64,000 bases of DNA from Chryseobacterium formosense (GTDB lineage: Bacteria > Bacteroidota > Bacteroidia > Flavobacteriales > Weeksellaceae), in the NCBI RefSeq assembly GCF_900116415.1, contig NZ_FPAP01000001.1, positions 1,116,001-1,180,000 on the forward strand, in the 5' to 3' direction. Made by a program: the position numbers and the translations under genes. The notes beneath the pieces are model-generated. The model was not told the origin of the DNA, did no database searches, and worked only from the letters and a program-made list of their open reading frames with translations. Within the stretch, counting starts at the first letter, position 1; every line of letters starts with the position of its first letter. This document shows positions 26,286 through 35,077 of this stretch, in pieces.

Positions 26286-26748
26286 ATGAAAAAGTATATC
26301 TCAATTTTTAATTTATTATCTGTATTAATTATAACATCATGCGAGAGATCATCCGATCTGGACGCTGAAATCGAGAATTTAAAACCTACACCTAATGGGA
26401 GTATTTCATATAACAACTTTACACCTTCGGCCAGACAGGAATCGTCAACCCCTGAAATTTCAGACCTAAATAATCTGGACACCGGAGATGATGACGAACC
26501 CAGAAGGGACAAGCAGCATTGGAGGATTGCTACCGACAGCGTTCAGTATCAATTAAATTTTAATGAAATAAAGTTTGATGAGAACATCAAGAAAAAATAT
26601 AGTACTGCAATCCGGTGAACTTTGTACGATGAGCGGCGAATATGAAACTTCTGGTTCAATTTCTACGACAATCTTCGTATCAAAAGGAGAACAGATGCCT
26701 GAGTATTGTGGAAAAAAAGTCAAATGGATATTGGTAAAAAACGGATAA
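26286..26748 (+). pseudogene. Lipoprotein gene split by a frameshift in a poly-A run
   Basis: The N-terminal frame encodes a 110-residue lipoprotein (signal MKKYISIFNLLSVLIITSC, lipobox ITSC) with an acidic Asp/Pro-rich linker and stops at 26618. The +1 frame continues without a stop from the A6 run at 26592-26597 to TAA at 26748, encoding a Cys-containing tail (LCTMSGEYETSGSIS and MPEYCGKKVKWILVKNG). Removing one A restores a single protein of about 153 residues that ends 11 bp before the next gene. The break may be a real mutation, phase variation or a sequencing error in the homopolymer. Confidence 0.7.
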
Positions 26749-26759
26749 AATTAACGCCA

Positions 26760-28250
26760 ATGAAAACCTTCAAATTAAAACTCGTAGAATGTACAAGCTA
26801 TTTTTTCATACTGCTGTTTTGCTATGCTGCCATCAGTAAAATGATAGATTTTGAAAACTTTCAGGTTCAAATCGGACAATCTCCACTTTTGAGTGCCTAT
26901 GCAGGGGCAATATCATATGGGGTCATCATTTGTGAGATTCTGATTGTCATATTTTTATCGACTAGGAAGTCACGATCAATTGGTTTGTATTCGTCAACAG
27001 CACTAATGTCAGCATTCACGATGTACATCTTCTTGATTTTAAACTATAGTGATTTTGTACCTTGTTCATGTGGTGGCATACTTGAAAGTCTAGGTTGGAC
27101 AGAACATTTAGTTTTCAATTTGTTATGTGTAATTCTGGGTATAACTGCAGTATTTATTGCCGATAATAATACCGGGTTTTCAAAACTAAGTATCACTGCT
27201 TTATTATTTTTATCCAATGTACTATGTTGCTTCTTAGTATATATACTTTATATAAACTCGGAAGAAATTATCAAACAGGACAACAATTTTACCAGAAGAT
27301 ACTTAATGCATCCTATTATTGAAAAGAAAATATCAAGTCTGGATAATCCATACTATTATATTGCGGGCGCTGATGATAAAAATATTTATCTGGGAAACAT
27401 CAAATTTCCGCAGCAAATCCTGGTGATTGATTCCGCAATGGTTATAAAAAAGAAAATTAATATAGAGCTGGATATAAAGGAATTTCCCTATCGAAAGCTT
27501 GAAACAAAGGTAGCAGGCAAATACTATTACATTTACGACGGGACAGTTCCAATTATTAAGAGAGGTTTGCTAAGCAGTTCGAAACCACAAACCATCAGCC
27601 TTAATGATGCATATTTCTCGCAGCTGGATGTCATCAACAATTACAATTCATTTGTACTGAGAACACAGAGCAGTAAAACTAAGAATTTACTTATAGCTTC
27701 ACTTCGTACCGGTTTGCAAAAAAACAAGGTGGAATTATGGCCCAGCTTTCTTCGTAAGCAGACAGACGGTGTTTTTGACAGCGATGGTGCGCTTAGTGTT
27801 GACAGCGAAAATGGAAACATTATTTACACATACCGTTACAGAAACGAATTTATTGTTGCCGACTCAACTTTTAAGGTAAAGCAAAGGTTAAATACGATAG
27901 ATACGGTAAGCATCGCACAGATTAAGCTCATAGAACTTGAGGGCAGTAAATACAAGTTGAAGGCGCCACCTTTGAATGTTAATGGTTTTTCCACTGTTCA
28001 CCGTGGACTCCTTTTCAATCAGTCATACTTAAAAGGAAAATATGAATCCACTAAAAGATTTAAAAATTCAAAAGTAGTTGATGTTTATAAAACTGACTCA
28101 AAGCTATATATAGGGAGCCTGTACCTGGAAAATAGGAATGATACTGCTGTTAACGATATCATTACAACCGATCAGTTTTTATATGCCATAGCCGGAAAGC
28201 AACTTATCCAGTATCAATTAAACCAACCGCTCCTTAAATATTTAAAATAA
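26760..28250 (+). CDS. MauE/DoxX-family membrane protein with large C-terminal periplasmic domain
   Basis: A 496-residue protein from ATG 26760; an upstream open extension to 26706 overlaps the preceding gene. The first 190 residues contain the four-to-five-helix MauE/DoxX fold, with FCYAAISKMIDFENF near the start and a conserved-looking PCSCGGILE motif (Cys-x-Cys-Gly-Gly) after the third span. Family members are associated with redox or disulphide exchange. The C-terminal 300 residues resemble beta-propeller-type repeats (YYIAGADDKNIYLGN, alternating beta strands). The gene lies between a lipoprotein gene and a DUF6520 gene, a set repeatedly seen in Bacteroidota; the function of the set is unknown. 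Confidence 0.8.
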   Translation: MKTFKLKLVECTSYFFILLFCYAAISKMIDFENFQVQIGQSPLLSAYAGAISYGVIICEILIVIFLSTRKSRSIGLYSSTALMSAFTMYIFLILNYSDFVPCSCGGILESLGWTEHLVFNLLCVILGITAVFIADNNTGFSKLSITALLFLSNVLCCFLVYILYINSEEIIKQDNNFTRRYLMHPIIEKKISSLDNPYYYIAGADDKNIYLGNIKFPQQILVIDSAMVIKKKINIELDIKEFPYRKLETKVAGKYYYIYDGTVPIIKRGLLSSSKPQTISLNDAYFSQLDVINNYNSFVLRTQSSKTKNLLIASLRTGLQKNKVELWPSFLRKQTDGVFDSDGALSVDSENGNIIYTYRYRNEFIVADSTFKVKQRLNTIDTVSIAQIKLIELEGSKYKLKAPPLNVNGFSTVHRGLLFNQSYLKGKYESTKRFKNSKVVDVYKTDSKLYIGSLYLENRNDTAVNDIITTDQFLYAIAGKQLIQYQLNQPLLKYLK

Positions 28251-28304
28251 GGGGAAGCCGAAAACCTTTATCAAGAGTAGGCAACAATACAAATCCTTTT
28301 TATT

Positions 28305-28580
28305 ATGAAAAAGTTCATTTTTCCTGTAGTCCTGATATTGATGGGCACAGGGTCAGCTTTTGCAACCAAAATGGTAAAAGAAAGCAAGCAAGCCATCGAA
28401 GCCGGTTACCGTCTGGTAAACCACGGTGAAGGCCAGTTTGAATGTATCAATGCAGATAAAGACTGCAGTACCGTTGCCACAGCAAATGTCTGCACTTGGA
28501 GCGCCGATCCTTCTGTTCAGTTAAGAGCAGTTGGTTCTGAAACAATGTGTGGCGAACTTCTCTATGAAATTCAGCCTTAA
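28305..28580 (+). CDS. DUF6520-family secreted cysteine-containing peptide
   Basis: A 91-residue protein with signal peptide (MKKFIFPVVLILMGTGSAFA), a 70-residue mature part containing four cysteines in the pattern C-x6-C-x8-C-x15-C and an acidic or neutral tail. This matches the DUF6520 layout. It is 54 bp downstream of the MauE-like gene and is followed by an intrinsic terminator, so it ends the transcription unit. The cysteines would form disulphides in the periplasm, which fits a redox-associated MauE partner. Confidence 0.85.
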   Translation: MKKFIFPVVLILMGTGSAFATKMVKESKQAIEAGYRLVNHGEGQFECINADKDCSTVATANVCTWSADPSVQLRAVGSETMCGELLYEIQP

Positions 28581-28588
28581 TTAAAATT

Positions 28589-28618
28589 GAAGGGCGTCCA
28601 CAAGACGTCCTTCTTTTA
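28589..28618 (+). terminator. Intrinsic terminator after the DUF6520 gene
   Basis: GAAGGGCGTC (28589-28598) pairs with GACGTCCTTC (28604-28613), with one mismatch and a 5-nt loop, and is followed by TTTTATT. It lies 8 bp after the stop codon. Confidence 0.85.
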
Positions 28619-28651
28619 TTTGCACCATAAAGCAAAAAATCATGTTTTAAA

Positions 28652-29982
28652 TTATAAATCAGGCTCTGGACCTCTCCAATTATTAATTTGAGCAAGACCA
28701 TTTATCTTTATAGGCTTACCTTCCTTTGCAGATTGGTAAATTGCTTCCATGATAATATGATCTTGAAGTCCCTCTTCACCCTGTGTAAAGGGTTTTTTAT
28801 CATTCATCACACAATCTGAAAAATGATCCATTTCTGCTCCGAACTGATTGTTCTCTGCAAGTATTATTTCTTCACTTCTCTTCATCATCCCGTCTGCTTT
28901 CGATGTTTTTAAACGTTGCCCTTTGTAGGCGTAAGCCTGGTCAAGATCAATCCATCCCTTTTCACAGTTTACTCTATATCGTCTGCTTTCATGAACATCA
29001 TAATCGGTTGCACATCCTGCTATGATACCAGTTGGGAAACGCATCTGCCAACTGACCAGTTCCTCTACCTCTTTGAATAATGGATTTCCCGGAGTACTGT
29101 ATTGATATGCAAAAACCTTGACAGGCTCTTGACCTAGGACAAATCGTGTCGTATTGAGGCAATACAGACCAATATCGGGAAGCGCTCCACCTCCTGCCAA
29201 AGCTTTTTTATGACGCCAATGATCTACATTTGCCGTACTTTGCGAGTTATGAGCCTCAACATATTTGGCAAGCCCAAACTCTTTTTTTTCAACATTTCCC
29301 TTAGCTTTCGATTATGCGGCTGGTAGTGGATACGATATGCAATCATTAGCTTAACATTTGCCTTTTCACATTCTGTAATCATTTCCCTACATTCGGCAGC
29401 TGAATTTGCCATTGGCTTTTCACATAGAATATGCTTACCAGCGCGGGCACTTCTGATCACATACTCTTTATGAAGTCCATTGGGTAAAACGATGTAGATG
29501 ACATCAACGTTTTTATTATTTTTAATCTGATCAAATGTGTGATAACTGTAGCAATTTTCATCACTTATACCATATTGAGCAGCCACCTTTTTCATTTTAT
29601 CAGGACTTCCGCTGACTAAAGCGATAAGTTTTGATTTTTTGCAGTTAGATAATGCCGGTAATATTTCTTCTAGCGACAAATGTCCCAATCCAACAACTGC
29701 GTAGCCAAGTCGGCTATCAGGAGGAAGCGGTGTGGGTGTCGGAGCAGACTTTTGGTCTGAATCAGATTTCCATTCTTCCAGAAGGATGGGCTTTTCCACA
29801 TCAGATGGAATCTTTGCAGGGGGTGATATCGCCTGTTTTTGGTCTTGCCCATAAACGTGTGCTGACAGTACCGGAGCTAAAGCAAGTGTTCCGGCAGCAC
29901 CAGCCAGTGACCTGCCAGTTAAATTAAGAAATTCCTTTCTGGACAATTGAGTTTTTTTAATGAGATCTTTGGAAAAATTCAT
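28652..29982 (-). pseudogene. Gfo/Idh/MocA-family oxidoreductase, frameshifted
   Basis: Two frames make up one NAD(P)-dependent oxidoreductase. The first (29224-29982) has a secretion signal-like region (SRKEFLNLTGRSLAGAAG), a Rossmann start (YAVVGLGHLSLEEIL), the CEKPMA motif typical of the family and a 252-residue product. The second (28652-29200) carries the C-terminal substrate domain (GGGALPDIGLYCL). Between them, an A8 run in the transcribed sense (T8 on the plus strand, 29282-29289) carries one extra base: deleting it gives KKEFGLAKYVEAHNSQ and restores the reading frame. The signal region implies a periplasmic or secreted enzyme, such as glucose-fructose oxidoreductase-like enzymes. 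It faces the DUF6520 gene convergently. Confidence 0.8.
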
Positions 29983-30216
29983 AGGTTTAGTATTAAGTGA
30001 TGGTGTTCAGCTATTCACAGAGATTACACTTTTTGTAACTTTATGTAGCCATTATGATTTATTCAATAAAAATGCCACTACATTTGTGACCATAATCAAA
30101 ACAAACGATCAAAAGACAGCACATTAAGACATGTAAATTTTTGCATGATTTTTGCTACACAAAATTTAGCCTTAAACGACACTGATTATAGAACCTAGAA
30201 GTAATGGCTCAAAATT

Positions 30217-30597
30217 ATGAAAACTGTTTTTATCCTAGAAGATGAAGCTGGTATCAGAGAAGTATTGGAAATATTATTTGAATCTGAAAATTACCTTGTT
30301 TCAACATTTGCTGACATTAAAGAATTTAACAGCAGAAATTTGACCATAATACCTGATGTTTATATTCTGGATGTTATGCTCCCCGATGGAATAGGAACAG
30401 ATGTTTGCAACCAATTAAAAAATCATCCTGCAACCACTCACGTTCCTGTGATTATGATGAGTGCGCACGCTAAGGCATTAGAATTGGAAAAGACCTGCAA
30501 TCCAAATGCATTTATCAGCAAACCTTTCGACCTTTCTGAGATACTTACAAAAGTTGAAAATTTAACTTCCGAAGCAAATTTAGGTTTGGTAGTTTAA
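30217..30597 (+). CDS. Single-domain response regulator (receiver only)
   Basis: A 126-residue CheY-type receiver. Acidic residues ILEDE at about 6-10 and phospho-acceptor Asp52 in YILDVMLPDG are present, with a Thr/Ser-region switch (VIMMSAHA, about 88-95) and conserved Lys in ISKPFDL near 108. There is no output domain. The gene is convergent with the histidine kinase at 30641-33151, with a gap of 43 bp, so the two are neighbours but not one operon. A functional pairing is plausible, not proven. Confidence 0.88.
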   Translation: MKTVFILEDEAGIREVLEILFESENYLVSTFADIKEFNSRNLTIIPDVYILDVMLPDGIGTDVCNQLKNHPATTHVPVIMMSAHAKALELEKTCNPNAFISKPFDLSEILTKVENLTSEANLGLVV

Positions 30598-30640
30598 TTT
30601 AAAATAATCAATTAGATTCTTTTCTGACAGTCTTTTTTTA

Positions 30641-33151
30641 TTAAGAGGTAATGGGTAACGTAAACCAAAATGTGCTTCCATGTCCTTCCTTACTCTTTAC
30701 CCCTATTTGGCCAGCATGTCTTTCGATAATTTCTTTACAAATATAGAGGCCGATTCCAAATCCTTTTTTGTGTTTCATTTCTTCACTTTCAACTCTATAA
30801 AAACGGTCAAAGATATAGGGCTGATCTTTTTGGGGAATGCCCATTCCCTGATCAGTCACGCATACGTAAGCTAAATTATTCTCCGTTACACATGCAATAT
30901 TGATCACCGTGTCATATTGAGAATATTTAACGGCATTATTAATAAAATTTAAAAGTACCTGTTCAATCTTATCCCTATCGGCTTCAACTGCAGTAAATTC
31001 AACAGGTGCAAAGATAATTTTATGTGAAGTTATTGTTGCCAAAGATTCTTCTTCAGCTATCCGTACAAGATCTGCTATATCAAATTTAGTCTTATTAAGC
31101 TGAATCTTGCCCTCGCCTAATCTTGCTGTTTCTAAAAATCCGTTGATCATCGCATCCATACGCTTTGTTTGTCTCGTTAATTTGGATGCTGTCTCAGACA
31201 GTAGATGATCATTATTTTTGTCTGCTCTCTTACCAAGGATGTATGTATAACCACGAATAGCGGTCAGAGGATTACGAAGCTCATGGCTCACCATTCCTAT
31301 AAAATCACTTCTACGTTGCTCATCCAGCTTCCTTTCCGTAATATCTGCAATTGTTCCGGAAAAATGAGAAATCCCAGGGTTTACGGAATTCAGATACAAT
31401 TTTCCGGTAGCATATACCCAGCGAAGCTTTTTGTCAGGTAAACAATTTATTGGATATTCTAGTTCATATGGCACACCTTTATTTATCGCTGCATCAATTG
31501 CTTCAACAACTTTTTGGCGATGAGAATCTTCAATCTGATTTACCGTCGCATCGTATTGCATTTCTTCGTCTGCACTAAAACCGAAAATTTCTTTCAAACG
31601 CGCAGATGCTGTGAATTCTCTTGTTTTTGCATTGATGCGCCACGTCCCTAAATTCGCAGAAGAAATAGCCATACTTAAATATTCTTCTTTGTCCATTACC
31701 TCCTGATGCAGTAAATAGCTCTCTGTGATATCGGCAAAACTTCCAATGGCTCCTATAATATTTCCGTCATGATCTTTCAATGGAGTCGAGTTCATTCTCA
31801 AATAAAGCGAATCCCCCAGTAAATTATCAACTAAAAAAACATAATTCTCTACAGGTTTACCCGTCCGAATAGCAACTATTATAGGATGCTCATCATCAGG
31901 AAGCGGCGTTCCGTCAAGCTTTCTGTTATTCCATTGTGGTGAAGAATTTTTCAGGGTAAGCATGCTCAATTCATCCACCTTGAAGATCTCGCGATTTTGT
32001 TTATTGGTATAGACAATATTTCCATTCTCATCTGTGATACCAATCCCCTCGCCGACCGTATCAAGAATGGTTTGCAGCCTGTCCCTGCTTTGAAAAAGTT
32101 CAATATTGCTTTTTTTTAATTTATCCTCTGCTTCACGCAATCGTTTATTGGCTTGTACGAGATCCTCATTAGAAGTGATCAGCTCCTGATTTCTTCTTTT
32201 TAATTCATATTCATTCTGTTGTAAAGCTAATTTTGACCTTACCTGATCCGTCACTTCTACAGCCATATCGATAATTCCCACGATCTTTCCATCTTCATAC
32301 AAAGGGGTGTAGGTAAAATTGAAATAGGCTGTTTTGATTTGTCCGTTACGCTTGAGTTCGACCGGGGTTTCATTTCCATATACAGGTTTCCCGGAATGGT
32401 AAATATCATATAAAAGATTGTAAGCGGACTGTCCTTCAAGTTCCGGTATTGCAGTAAGCAATGGCAGACCAATAATGTCAGAATTTTTATCGAGAAGCTC
32501 AAGCATAGGCGCATTGGCTGTGTCGATCACCAAATCTGGACCGCGAAACAGAATAATAGCAGCAGGAGATTGCTCTATAACGTTTTTAAAACTGCTTTCA
32601 CTTTTCCTGTTATTTTCTTTGAGGATTAGATTAACCTTTTGAGCCAATTCCAGTTCATGCACCCTTTTTTTAAGAGATAACTTGTCGATAACCTGACGGG
32701 CTAATGTTCGAAGTGCTTTTTGTTGTGCATCGTTTAATTTTCTCGGTTGATGATCAATAACACAAATGGAACCTAAGGCATAACCTTGTTCATCAACTAA
32801 TGGCATACCTGCATAGAAACGTATATCAGGACTTCCTGTAACCAGCGCGTTATCTCTGAAACGAGGATCCGCCAAAGCATCTTCAACCTGCATCAGAATG
32901 TCAGGATGTTCAATGGCATGCGAACAGAATGAATGACAACGGTCCGTCTGTCTCGTATCAAGACCATAATGAGACTTAAACCATTGTCGGTCTGCATCAA
33001 CAAAACTAATTAAAGCAATGGGCGTATTACAAATAGACGCTGCCAACTCAGTAAGGTCATCAAAATTCTTTTCTTCAGCTGAATCCAGAATTTGGTAAGA
33101 ACGAAGGGATTGAAGCCTCAACTGCTCATCTAACGAATTGATATCAGCCAT
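30641..33151 (-). CDS. Soluble GAF-PAS hybrid-input histidine kinase
   Basis: An 836-residue sensor kinase without membrane helices. Domains in order: GAF (about 1-165), PAS (about 190-305), coiled coil (about 310-355), PAS (about 356-478), PAS (about 485-610), HisKA with H-box HELRNP (phosphorylated His623) and HATPase (N-box FINNAVKYS, G-box DQGMGIPQKD, GFGIGLYICKEI). It contains all residues needed for autophosphorylation. The start is the first ATG before LDEQLRLQSLRSY. The GAF and PAS domains suggest sensing of a cytoplasmic or diffusible signal. The cognate regulator is probably the convergent receiver. Confidence 0.9.
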   Translation of the reverse strand: MADINSLDEQLRLQSLRSYQILDSAEEKNFDDLTELAASICNTPIALISFVDADRQWFKSHYGLDTRQTDRCHSFCSHAIEHPDILMQVEDALADPRFRDNALVTGSPDIRFYAGMPLVDEQGYALGSICVIDHQPRKLNDAQQKALRTLARQVIDKLSLKKRVHELELAQKVNLILKENNRKSESSFKNVIEQSPAAIILFRGPDLVIDTANAPMLELLDKNSDIIGLPLLTAIPELEGQSAYNLLYDIYHSGKPVYGNETPVELKRNGQIKTAYFNFTYTPLYEDGKIVGIIDMAVEVTDQVRSKLALQQNEYELKRRNQELITSNEDLVQANKRLREAEDKLKKSNIELFQSRDRLQTILDTVGEGIGITDENGNIVYTNKQNREIFKVDELSMLTLKNSSPQWNNRKLDGTPLPDDEHPIIVAIRTGKPVENYVFLVDNLLGDSLYLRMNSTPLKDHDGNIIGAIGSFADITESYLLHQEVMDKEEYLSMAISSANLGTWRINAKTREFTASARLKEIFGFSADEEMQYDATVNQIEDSHRQKVVEAIDAAINKGVPYELEYPINCLPDKKLRWVYATGKLYLNSVNPGISHFSGTIADITERKLDEQRRSDFIGMVSHELRNPLTAIRGYTYILGKRADKNNDHLLSETASKLTRQTKRMDAMINGFLETARLGEGKIQLNKTKFDIADLVRIAEEESLATITSHKIIFAPVEFTAVEADRDKIEQVLLNFINNAVKYSQYDTVINIACVTENNLAYVCVTDQGMGIPQKDQPYIFDRFYRVESEEMKHKKGFGIGLYICKEIIERHAGQIGVKSKEGHGSTFWFTLPITS

Positions 33152-33614
33152 TAAAAGGTATTGAATTTTATTGTTAACTTAAAACCAGTGAACAAAGATA
33201 TAAAATATAAATAGTCAATTGACACCAAAGCAACGAGTAATGAATACTTGATAAAATCATGGCTAAAAACCACTTAAAGCGAACCTCTAAAAAGCGTCTG
33301 CTATAATTGGTTATATTCCTAACTTAAAGTTAAACATCATCCCTCCTCCTCTCTGCAGAAGTCACTGTAAATAAATACAGGGGCTTTTTAGTTTTTAGAT
33401 GCTAAAAATTTTAACGGAAAATTTCATAAGTGACTTTTCTTAATCAAACATCTAAGATACAGGTCATCGTAACAAAAGGTGTATGGATATTTGACTGTAG
33501 TTGTAAAAAGATATCTCTCTAATCTCTCGATTAGCATTTTATAAATTAAACGACGACAAATGATTTCACAAAACAAAAAATGCTAATTTTAATATCTGAA
33601 GAATTATACCTGAT
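33152..33614. other. 463-bp intergenic region
   Basis: No gene is recognisable between the divergent kinase and the 33615 gene. The sequence is AT-rich with no clear hairpin; it should hold the promoters of both flanking genes, but no confident -7/-33 pair was identified. Confidence 0.4.
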
Positions 33615-33884
33615 ATGAAATTAAAAGCTAAAATTGTAGAAGAAGTTAAAATTCCGGATAAAACAATTATTGTTGAATTTGAAGGCGATGAAAAAAAACA
33701 ACACTTCGAAGTAAAGTGCTTATTCAGTCCTTTTTACAAGGAGATGAAAAAATCGGATTTGTGGATTCTTAATATTAAGATGGAAAGCGAAATATTTACA
33801 GATCCAAATACAGACAAGAAATCATACTTTACTCATTTATGTAAGAAGGCTGAATTGTCTCACACCAATTATAAAAAAGATTAG
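33615..33884 (+). CDS. Small unknown protein
   Basis: An 89-residue protein, acidic and basic mixed, predicted beta-strand rich (MKLKAKIVEEVKIPDKTIIVEF opening, read in pieces), with no signal peptide. No family is recognised. It stands alone on the plus strand between the kinase and a gene-poor region. Confidence 0.5.
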   Translation: MKLKAKIVEEVKIPDKTIIVEFEGDEKKQHFEVKCLFSPFYKEMKKSDLWILNIKMESEIFTDPNTDKKSYFTHLCKKAELSHTNYKKD

Positions 33885-33935
33885 ATAAAGCCGCAGACAA
33901 AGAATTCTCTTATGTAGGTTGTTCATCACGATGAG

Positions 33936-34079
33936 TTAGTGTTTTTTCCTGCATTTATAATAGGTTAATATTTCTTCTTCCTTCTCACTTTCATCGAAAT
34001 TTGTACTATATAACTGGTCGAAGATCAACTCTATTTCCTGTATCAATCTTTTCAATTCCTCGGTATTATCATATTCCAT
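33936..34079 (-). CDS. Possible 47-residue acidic small protein
   Basis: ATG at 34079 to TAA at 33936 encodes 47 residues: an amphipathic helix (EELKRLIQEIELIFDQLY) followed by an acidic segment and a basic end (YYKCRKKH). The composition is protein-like, unlike random AT-rich sequence, but no family or upstream site supports it. Confidence 0.4.
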   Translation of the reverse strand: MEYDNTEELKRLIQEIELIFDQLYSTNFDESEKEEEILTYYKCRKKH

Positions 34080-34208
34080 AGCACAAAGTAAACCATGAGA
34101 AGATTTGTGAGATGTTCTATATTAATTTCAGAATTCTTGTAGTCATTCGTACAAATTTATATATTCTTCAAAATAAAAATTTATATGCGTCAGAGTCATC
34201 GCAATAAA

Positions 34209-34242
34209 AAAGATCTTCCCATATAGATAGAGGAAGATCTTT
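34209..34242 (-). terminator. Hairpin terminator 1 of four in a gene-free stretch
   Basis: AAAGATCTTCC (34209-34219) pairs perfectly with GGAAGATCTTT (34232-34242). On the minus strand the stem is followed by TTTTTTATT. It is very similar to the hairpin at 34514-34545, including the loop sequence ATAGATAGA / ATTGATAGA. Confidence 0.7.
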
Positions 34243-34290
34243 AAGGTGTTTTTCAAAAATAAGTTAATTTTTAAATTCAATTAGTATGCC

Positions 34291-34319
34291 AAAAAAACCT
34301 TCACTGCAAATGCGAAGGT
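34291..34319 (-). terminator. Hairpin terminator 2 in the gene-free stretch
   Basis: ACCTTC (34297-34302) pairs with GAAGGT (34314-34319). On the minus strand it runs into seven T residues, a textbook intrinsic terminator. Confidence 0.65.
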
Positions 34320-34462
34320 CAATATTATACCGTGATCTTGGTTTAAGTTTTCTGTACAAAATCACTAAAAAAAAGGAATCAAAATAATCCCTTAACACCA
34401 TGCTTCAATATATACATTTGAAAAGCATTGTCAAATAGATACTAAAAAATTAAGGCTTTTTA

Positions 34463-34474
34463 TGATTTAAATCA
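34463..34474. promoter_or_regulatory. CRP/FNR-like dyad TGATTTAAATCA
   Basis: A perfect 12-bp palindrome of the TGAT-N4-ATCA class is present between two terminator hairpins. It resembles an FNR/CRP-family binding site, but no dependent gene can be identified. Confidence 0.3.
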
Positions 34475-34510
34475 AGGTATTAACTGAGCTCTACATTATA
34501 TGATAATACA

Positions 34511-34545
34511 AAAAGGACCTTCCGGATTGATAGAGGAAGGTCTTT
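34511..34545 (-). terminator. Hairpin terminator 3 in the gene-free stretch
   Basis: GACCTTCC (34516-34523) pairs with GGAAGGTC (34535-34542), with further A-T pairing on both sides and a T-run on the minus strand. It is a near copy of the hairpin at 34209-34242, with loop similarity GATTGATAGA. Confidence 0.7.
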
Positions 34546-34710
34546 AATAACAATTTAATTTATATTTGAGTCGAAATAATTATATCAAACTATGTACCAT
34601 AATTATAAAGCAAAAAAAAATGCAAAATTGCCTATACCTGAAAAATTAGTGGATTAATTTTAAAACGAGCAGGTGCTTTGTTTCAATGAAAACTCGATTT
34701 GTCTCAAACA

Positions 34711-34744
34711 AAAATCTCCCATCTATTTAGATGTGAGATTTTTT
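34711..34744. terminator. Hairpin terminator 4 in the gene-free stretch (both strands)
   Basis: AAAATCTC and ATCT (34711-34724) pair with AGAT and GAGATTTT (34729-34744), with one mismatch. T-runs follow on both strands, so termination is possible in either direction. Together with the previous three, it lies in 33885-35077, a 1.2-kb stretch with no large gene. Confidence 0.6.
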
Positions 34745-35077
34745 GTTTTGCAATATATGTGATTTGATTCCGGAGGTAATCACAATCTTTGTGCCAAATA
34801 AGATTACTTAACCTAGAAACTGCTTTTTCCTAGATCAATTATTATTTATGATATCTACTTTTTTTTCAAAACAAATTTACGATTGCCTTCTTACTTTTTT
34901 TTGTAATCTTGATTCAGATCAGTGAATAACATATTAACATAAGAAAACATCGTCTGTAAGATCATATGCTTTAAATATAGAAAAGTTGTAGTGTATATTA
35001 AACAATAATAATTTTAATACTCATAATATTTCTATCAAAAATCATTTAACTGATGTATTGAATAATAGTTAGCTATC

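Noticed and set aside
26276..26512. 78-codon minus-strand frame opposite the lipoprotein gene
   Set aside because: Antisense to a frame with a clear lipoprotein signal.
34911..34927. ATTCA...TGAAT dyad
   Set aside because: Five-base arms only and no gene nearby; likely chance in AT-rich DNA.
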